Assembly: GCA_016762995.1 (NCBI GenBank)
Contig: JAESUT010000176.1
Coordinates: 1 to 10,209 of the forward strand
Origin: Gammaproteobacteria bacterium
GTDB taxonomy: Bacteria > Pseudomonadota > Gammaproteobacteria > Pseudomonadales > Pseudohongiellaceae
Reading direction: 5' to 3'
Length of the DNA stretch: 10,209 bases
This document shows positions 7,252 through 10,209 of this stretch, piece by piece. Numbering within the stretch: the stretch's first letter is position 1; each line of letters opens with the position of its first letter. The translations under genes and the position numbers were made by a program. The notes beneath the pieces are model-generated. The model did not search any database. It worked only from the letters and a program-made list of their open reading frames with translations, and had not been told where the DNA came from.

Positions 7252-7278
7252 TTTGTAACAGGGGATTCCAGCTTTCAA
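7252..7278 (-). promoter_or_regulatory. Candidate promoter for map
   Basis: On the minus strand TTGAAA (7278-7273, five of six to the -35 consensus) is followed after only 15 bases by TACAAA (7257-7252, four of six to the -10). An alternative -10, TACAAT (7237-7232), has no convincing -35. A map promoter must lie somewhere in this divergent region, but neither candidate is strong and the choice between them is a guess. Confidence 0.25.
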
Positions 7279-7292
7279 GTGAGGATGAAAGC
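7271..7292. other. Inverted repeat in the map-rpsB divergent region
   Basis: GCTTTC (7271-7276) and GAAAGC (7287-7292) form a perfect 6-bp inverted repeat with a 10-base centre, flanked by further GC-rich complementarity (CCA before, GGCTTGG after). It sits about 80 bases upstream of the rpsB -10 and on top of the candidate map -35. It could be an operator for a dimeric regulator or a chance match. Close by, the 11-base odd palindrome AGGAGCCTCCT (7242-7252) contains the AGGAGG sequence of the minus strand. Confidence 0.3.
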
Positions 7293-7347
7293 GGCTTGGA
7301 ATGGGCGATAGAGAGCATTTCTTCATTGGCCTGAATGCGATATTTTC

Positions 7348-7376
7348 TTTCAGTAGTGGCGCTATTGTGGTATAAA
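7348..7376 (+). promoter_or_regulatory. rpsB promoter, extended -10 with GC-rich discriminator
   Basis: TATAAA (7371-7376) is preceded by TGG, giving the extended -10 form TGTGGTATAAA (7366-7376). A poor -35 (TTTCAG, 7348-7353) lies 17 bases upstream. The next bases, GCGGCGCG, are a GC-rich discriminator of the sort found at ribosomal promoters under stringent (ppGpp/DksA) control. Transcription should start near 7383-7385. From memory, rpsB promoters of gammaproteobacteria are conserved as extended -10 promoters of this type; start site and stringent control are inferred here. Confidence 0.75.
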
Positions 7377-7383
7377 GCGGCGC

Positions 7384-7573
7384 GTTTTCGTGGTTGCTGT
7401 CTCTACTTCTCCTAGGAGTTTAGGGGGGTTGCTGGTCTCGGAAGCTGAAATTAACATTAACTAACGTCGCACATACACCGTCACATGAGTTCTGGGTGCC
7501 TCTCTGTAGCTGTATTTCAGATTGGTTGAGCCATGGGGTGTATGGAGGCCTAACCCAAATCGAAGGAAATAAC
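7384..7573 (+). promoter_or_regulatory. rpsB mRNA leader, candidate S2 autoregulatory element
   Basis: About 190 untranslated bases separate the inferred start site from the rpsB ATG. Visible structure: a near-direct repeat, GGTTGCTGTCTC (7392-7403) and GGTTGCTGGTCTC (7427-7439); a 10-base palindrome CTCCTAGGAG (7409-7418); a long-range 7-bp helix CTGAAAT (7445-7451) with ATTTCAG (7514-7520); and a hairpin (7524-7555) just before the Shine-Dalgarno GAAGGAA (7562-7568). S2 of E. coli is known to repress its own rpsB-tsf mRNA through the leader, so this region is the expected target. I have not aligned it to the known element, and the exact secondary structure is uncertain. Confidence 0.5.
7524..7555 (+). 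promoter_or_regulatory. Hairpin in front of the rpsB ribosome-binding site
   Basis: GGTTGAGCC (7524-7532) pairs with GGCCTAACC (7547-7555): seven Watson-Crick pairs, one G-U and one A-C mismatch, closing a 14-base loop. The stem ends 6 bases before GAAGGAA, the ribosome-binding site. A ligand such as S2 that stabilises it could hinder ribosome loading. This is inference from position. Confidence 0.45.
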
Positions 7574-8560
7574 ATGACTGTAAGTATGAAAGATATGCTC
7601 CGTGCAGGAGTACATTTCGGGCACCAGTGTCGCTATTGGAACCCAAAAATGGACCAATATATATTTGGTTCCAGAAACAAAATTCACATCATCAATCTTG
7701 AGCACACTGTACCTGCGCTTAATTCCGCACTCGAAGAAGTTAGCTATCTTGCTGAAAAGAAAAGGAAAATCCTTTTCGTTGGCACAAAGCGAGCGGCTGG
7801 GAAGATCATTAAGCAGGAAGCAGAGCGCGCAGGAATGCCGTATGTAAATCACCGCTGGCTAGGTGGTATGTTGACTAACTACAAGACTATTCGCGGCTCT
7901 ATCAAGCGCCTTAAAGATCTTGAGCAGCAAGAAGTAGATGGCACATTGAGCCGTCTAAGCAAGAAAGAAGCCCTTATGCGAACTCGCGCCAAGGAAAAGC
8001 TTGAGCGGAGTATCGGTGGTATTAAGGATATGGGCGGCCTACCTGACGCGATATTCGTGGTTGATGTAGATCATGAGCGTATTGCTGTTACTGAAGCAAA
8101 CAATCTGAAAATTCCTGTGATCGGAATCGTGGACACTAATAGCAACCCCGACGGCGTTACCACTGTAATCCCAGGTAACGATGATGCGATACGTGCAATT
8201 CAGTTGTATGTAGAAGCGATCGCCGATGCTTGTGTTGAAGGACGTGAGAAAAATAATCCTGCGAGCAGCACTAGCGAATTTATCGAGATAGAAGATGATG
8301 CCGTTGTTGAAGCAGCTGCAGAAACTGCGGAAGCAGCGCCAGCACCGGAGGCTGTGGCCGAGGTTGAAGAGCAGCCAGTTGTAGCTACGCCTGCTGCGGA
8401 GCCCGAGCAAGCCAAAGAGGAGGCGCCGGCAGAAGTAGTAGCTGAAGCTGCGCCTGCTGCTGAAGAGAAGCCTGCGGCGAAGAAGGCCCCAGCTAAGAAG
8501 AAGGCCGCTGTTAAGAAGAAAGCTCCAGCCAAAGAAAAGGCTGCAAAGGAAGACTCTTAG
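7574..8560 (+). CDS. rpsB: 30S ribosomal protein S2 with long acidic/Lys-Ala C-terminal extension
   Basis: S2 is a small-subunit protein on the back of the 30S, needed together with S1 for initiation. The start [18 protein letters not shown] matches E. coli [19 protein letters not shown], and the ATG follows GAAGGAA at good spacing. Core landmarks are RYWNPKM (20-26), HIINLE (38-43), LFVGTKRAA (67-75), [11 protein letters not shown] (92-102), [12 protein letters not shown] (148-159), [10 protein letters not shown] (186-195) and [10 protein letters not shown] (199-208). The core ends near residue 230. The protein is 328 residues against 241 in E. coli. Residues about 236-299 are rich in Glu, Ala, Pro and Val, and 301-328 hold 11 lysines with KKAPAK repeated 12 residues apart (303 and 315). 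Two stop codons follow in tandem (TAGTAG). The frame is also open upstream to a GTG at 7496, but those residues are not S2-like. It heads the rpsB-tsf operon. Confidence 0.97.
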   Translation: MTVSMKDMLRAGVHFGHQCRYWNPKMDQYIFGSRNKIHIINLEHTVPALNSALEEVSYLAEKKRKILFVGTKRAAGKIIKQEAERAGMPYVNHRWLGGMLTNYKTIRGSIKRLKDLEQQEVDGTLSRLSKKEALMRTRAKEKLERSIGGIKDMGGLPDAIFVVDVDHERIAVTEANNLKIPVIGIVDTNSNPDGVTTVIPGNDDAIRAIQLYVEAIADACVEGREKNNPASSTSEFIEIEDDAVVEAAAETAEAAPAPEAVAEVEEQPVVATPAAEPEQAKEEAPAEVVAEAAPAAEEKPAAKKAPAKKKAAVKKKAPAKEKAAKEDS

Positions 8561-8600
8561 TAGAACCCCCTGCGTAACAGTAGAGTGATAAGAGTTGAAT

Positions 8601-8625
8601 AAAGGGGGCGGATAGCCCCCTTTTT
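8601..8625 (+). terminator. Rho-independent terminator or attenuator between rpsB and tsf
   Basis: AAAGGGGGC (8601-8609), loop GGATA, GCCCCCTTT (8615-8623) form a 9-bp stem with a GC-rich centre, ending in five T (8621-8625). It lies 40 bases after the rpsB stop and 58 before tsf. As tsf is normally co-transcribed with rpsB and no clear separate promoter is visible, partial termination that sets the S2 to EF-Ts ratio is the likely role (inference). CCCCCT at 8566-8571 is identical to 8616-8621 and could pair with AGGGGG instead, as an antiterminator. Confidence 0.85.
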
Positions 8626-8640
8626 ACAGGTGATTTAATA

Positions 8641-8656
8641 GAAGAGCGCGCTCTTC
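8641..8656. promoter_or_regulatory. Perfect 16-bp palindrome upstream of tsf
   Basis: GAAGAGCGCGCTCTTC equals its own reverse complement over all 16 bases. It lies between the terminator and the tsf Shine-Dalgarno (GAGG, 8671-8674), with its end 27 bases before the tsf ATG. In RNA it would form a 6-bp stem with a CGCG loop; in DNA it looks like a dimer operator. No T-run follows, so it is not a terminator. Its role is unknown. Confidence 0.6.
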
Positions 8657-8683
8657 GAGATGATTAGAAAGAGGCATTAAGAG

Positions 8684-9562
8684 ATGGGAAAAATTACTGC
8701 GGGCATGGTTAAAGAGCTACGTGAAAGAACCGGCTTGGGCATGATGGATTGCAAGAGAGCGTTGACAGAAGCCGATGGCGATATAGACAAGGCCATCGAT
8801 GACTTGCGAAAGGCGAGTGGTATGAAGGCTGCCAAGAAGGCGAGCCGTATTGCTGCCGAGGGAGTCGTGCTGACTAAAATTGCTGAGGATGGTAACTACG
8901 GTGTCCTAATTGAGGTCAACTCAGAAACTGATTTCGCGGCTAGAGACGATAATTTTCTTGGTTTTGCGCAGCAGGCGCTGGAACTTGCCTACTCAAACAG
9001 CGAAGCCGATGTTGCTAGTCTGCTTGACGCGGGTTTGGAAGATACGCGCTCTGCCTTGGTACAAAAAATAGGTGAAAATTGTAATTTGCGTCGTGTGGAG
9101 CGTTTGCAATTCACAGATGAGAATGCGGGTATTGTTGAGAGTTACGTGCACAGCAATAATAGAATCGCAGTTCTAATCTCGGTTATCGGTGGTGATGAAG
9201 CACTTGCTCGCGATGTGGCCATGCATATAGCTGCTGTAAACCCATTAGTTCTCAAAGCAGAAGATGTGCCAGCGGATGAAATAGCGAAAGAGACAGAGAT
9301 CTATTCTGCGCAGGCGCGCGAAAGCGGCAAGCCGGAAGAAATCATTGAGAAAATGATCAGTGGTAGATTGCGAAAATTCGTCGCTGAAATAAGCTTGTTG
9401 GAACAGCCTTTTGTTAAAGATCCAGATGTTACTGTTGGCCAATTACTTAAGAATGCCGATGCCAGCGTAGTTCAGTTCACTCGTTTCGAAGTGGGCGAGG
9501 GAATCGAGAAAGAAGAAATCGACTTCGCCGATGAAGTTGCGGCTCAAGTTAAAGGCTCTTAG
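8684..9562 (+). CDS. tsf: Translation elongation factor Ts
   Basis: EF-Ts is the guanine nucleotide exchange factor that releases GDP from EF-Tu in the cytosol. At 292 residues it is slightly longer than E. coli EF-Ts (283). The N-terminal UBA-like domain (about 1-55) includes VKELRERTGLGMMDCKRAL. The EF-Tu-contacting signature is seen as SETDFAARDDNF (80-91; T82, D83, F84 of the TDF core). The core subdomains follow, with KIGENCNLRRV and VAMHIAAVNP. The C-terminal module contains SGKPEEIIEKMISGR, QPFVKDP and RFEVGEGIEK. GAGG (8671-8674) lies 9 bases before the ATG. It follows rpsB after 123 bases holding a terminator and a palindrome, and precedes pyrH by 29 bases. Confidence 0.97.
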   Translation: MGKITAGMVKELRERTGLGMMDCKRALTEADGDIDKAIDDLRKASGMKAAKKASRIAAEGVVLTKIAEDGNYGVLIEVNSETDFAARDDNFLGFAQQALELAYSNSEADVASLLDAGLEDTRSALVQKIGENCNLRRVERLQFTDENAGIVESYVHSNNRIAVLISVIGGDEALARDVAMHIAAVNPLVLKAEDVPADEIAKETEIYSAQARESGKPEEIIEKMISGRLRKFVAEISLLEQPFVKDPDVTVGQLLKNADASVVQFTRFEVGEGIEKEEIDFADEVAAQVKGS

Positions 9563-9591
9563 GAGCGTAATTACAGGGACAGCACTGAAAA

Positions 9592-10209
9592 ATGCCAAAT
9601 AAGGAACGCAAGTACAATCGTATTTTGTTAAAGCTAAGCGGTGAGGCACTCACCGGTGATGGCGATTTTGGCATAGACCCTAAAGTACTCGACCGAATGG
9701 CTGTAGAAATTGGCCAGCTGGTGGGTTTGGGAGTAGAGATAGGTCTGGTCATTGGTGGAGGCAATCTATTCCGCGGCGCGGCACTGCACGCCTCGGGCAT
9801 GGAGCGTGTAACTGGCGATCACATGGGTATGTTAGCTACGGTGATGAATGCGCTGGCGATGCGTGACGCACTTGAGCGGGCGAGCATTCCCACGCGTGTC
9901 ATGTCGGCCATTCCCATGAGTGGTGTCGTCGAACACTATGACCGGCGTACGGCTATTCGACATCTAGATGCGGGCGATGTCGTTATATTCTCCGCAGGAA
10001 CCGGAAATCCATTGTTCACTACGGATACTGCCGCTTGCCTACGTGGAATAGAGATTGATGCGGACCTAATACTGAAAGCCACAAAGGTGGACGGTGTTTA
10101 TTCTTCCGATCCTGAGTTAGATTCGAGTGCGGTTAAGTACGACAAACTTAGCTACGATGAAATAATCGAGAAGAAACTCGGTGTCATGGACTTGACGGCT
10201 ATCTGTCTA
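9592..10209 (+). CDS. pyrH: UMP kinase PyrH, N-terminal part (3' end outside window)
   Basis: PyrH phosphorylates UMP to UDP in pyrimidine nucleotide synthesis; the bacterial enzyme is a hexamer of the amino-acid kinase fold, activated by GTP and inhibited by UTP in gammaproteobacteria. The first 206 codons are present, out of roughly 240. Motifs seen: [11 protein letters not shown] (10-20, phosphate-binding lysine), [10 protein letters not shown] (53-62), [20 protein letters not shown] (74-93), MSAIPMSGV (104-112), [19 protein letters not shown] (134-152) and [14 protein letters not shown] (162-175). All match E. coli PyrH closely, with no break. The ATG has AGGGA (9575-9579) 12 bases upstream, a little far. 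The tsf-pyrH order is standard, and in many relatives frr comes next. Confidence 0.97.
   Translation, partial: MPNKERKYNRILLKLSGEALTGDGDFGIDPKVLDRMAVEIGQLVGLGVEIGLVIGGGNLFRGAALHASGMERVTGDHMGMLATVMNALAMRDALERASIPTRVMSAIPMSGVVEHYDRRTAIRHLDAGDVVIFSAGTGNPLFTTDTAACLRGIEIDADLILKATKVDGVYSSDPELDSSAVKYDKLSYDEIIEKKLGVMDLTAICL

Noticed and set aside
7496..7573. Longer S2 starting at the GTG at 7496
   Set aside because: It would translate the structured leader and the Shine-Dalgarno itself; the ATG at 7574 has a strong ribosome site and a family-typical start.
8200..8532. 110-codon minus-strand frame opposite the rpsB tail
   Set aside because: Its Ala/Ser/Gly-rich translation is the mirror of the Lys/Glu/Ala codon repeats of the S2 extension; it has no ribosome site or family resemblance.

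Overview
This window is chromosomal core-genome DNA of a gammaproteobacterium. The block map-glnD running divergently from rpsB-tsf-pyrH is a classic gammaproteobacterial arrangement. The proteins align by memory with the E. coli and Pseudomonas orthologues, and DapD is the long (about 345 residue) form known from pseudomonads. Base composition looks even across the window, and I see no insertion sequence, tRNA, rRNA, CRISPR array, integrase or other sign of transfer. The exact genus cannot be told from the sequence.

Layout. (1) Bases 1-969, plus strand: the 3' end of uppP (undecaprenyl-diphosphatase), overlapping by 4 bases the GTG start of rsmJ (16S rRNA m2G1516 methyltransferase). (2) Bases 980-7160, minus strand, read from right to left: map, glnD, yffB (Spx/ArsC-like thiol reductase), dapD and dapE, closely spaced and probably one transcript. 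dapE ends tail to tail with rsmJ only 10 bases away. (3) Bases 7161-7573: a 413-base divergent control region. It carries a 12-bp tandem repeat next to map, a good extended -10 promoter for rpsB and a structured rpsB leader. (4) Bases 7574-10209, plus strand: rpsB (S2), a terminator hairpin, tsf (EF-Ts) and the first 206 codons of pyrH (UMP kinase).

The genes cover nascent-protein processing (Map), nitrogen sensing (GlnD), meso-diaminopimelate/lysine synthesis (DapD, DapE), lipid-carrier recycling for peptidoglycan (UppP), translation (S2, EF-Ts, RsmJ) and pyrimidine nucleotide supply (PyrH). dapC, which sits between glnD and dapD in Pseudomonas, is absent from this stretch.

The gene content is ordinary; the interest lies in the gaps and in one protein tail. 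Two unrelated sequences are each repeated about four times with an exact 12-bp period. Both arrays end 22-23 bases upstream of a minus-strand start codon (yffB and map), and both of those genes lack a good Shine-Dalgarno. The map array may be read by a small leader ORF that ends in an ATGA overlap with map. Ribosomal protein S2 carries an extra tail of about 90 residues that is first acidic and Ala/Pro-rich, then Lys/Ala-rich and histone-H1-like. The rpsB-tsf gap holds a terminator with a possible competing pairing and a perfect 16-bp palindrome. I did not find a convincing new multi-gene system.
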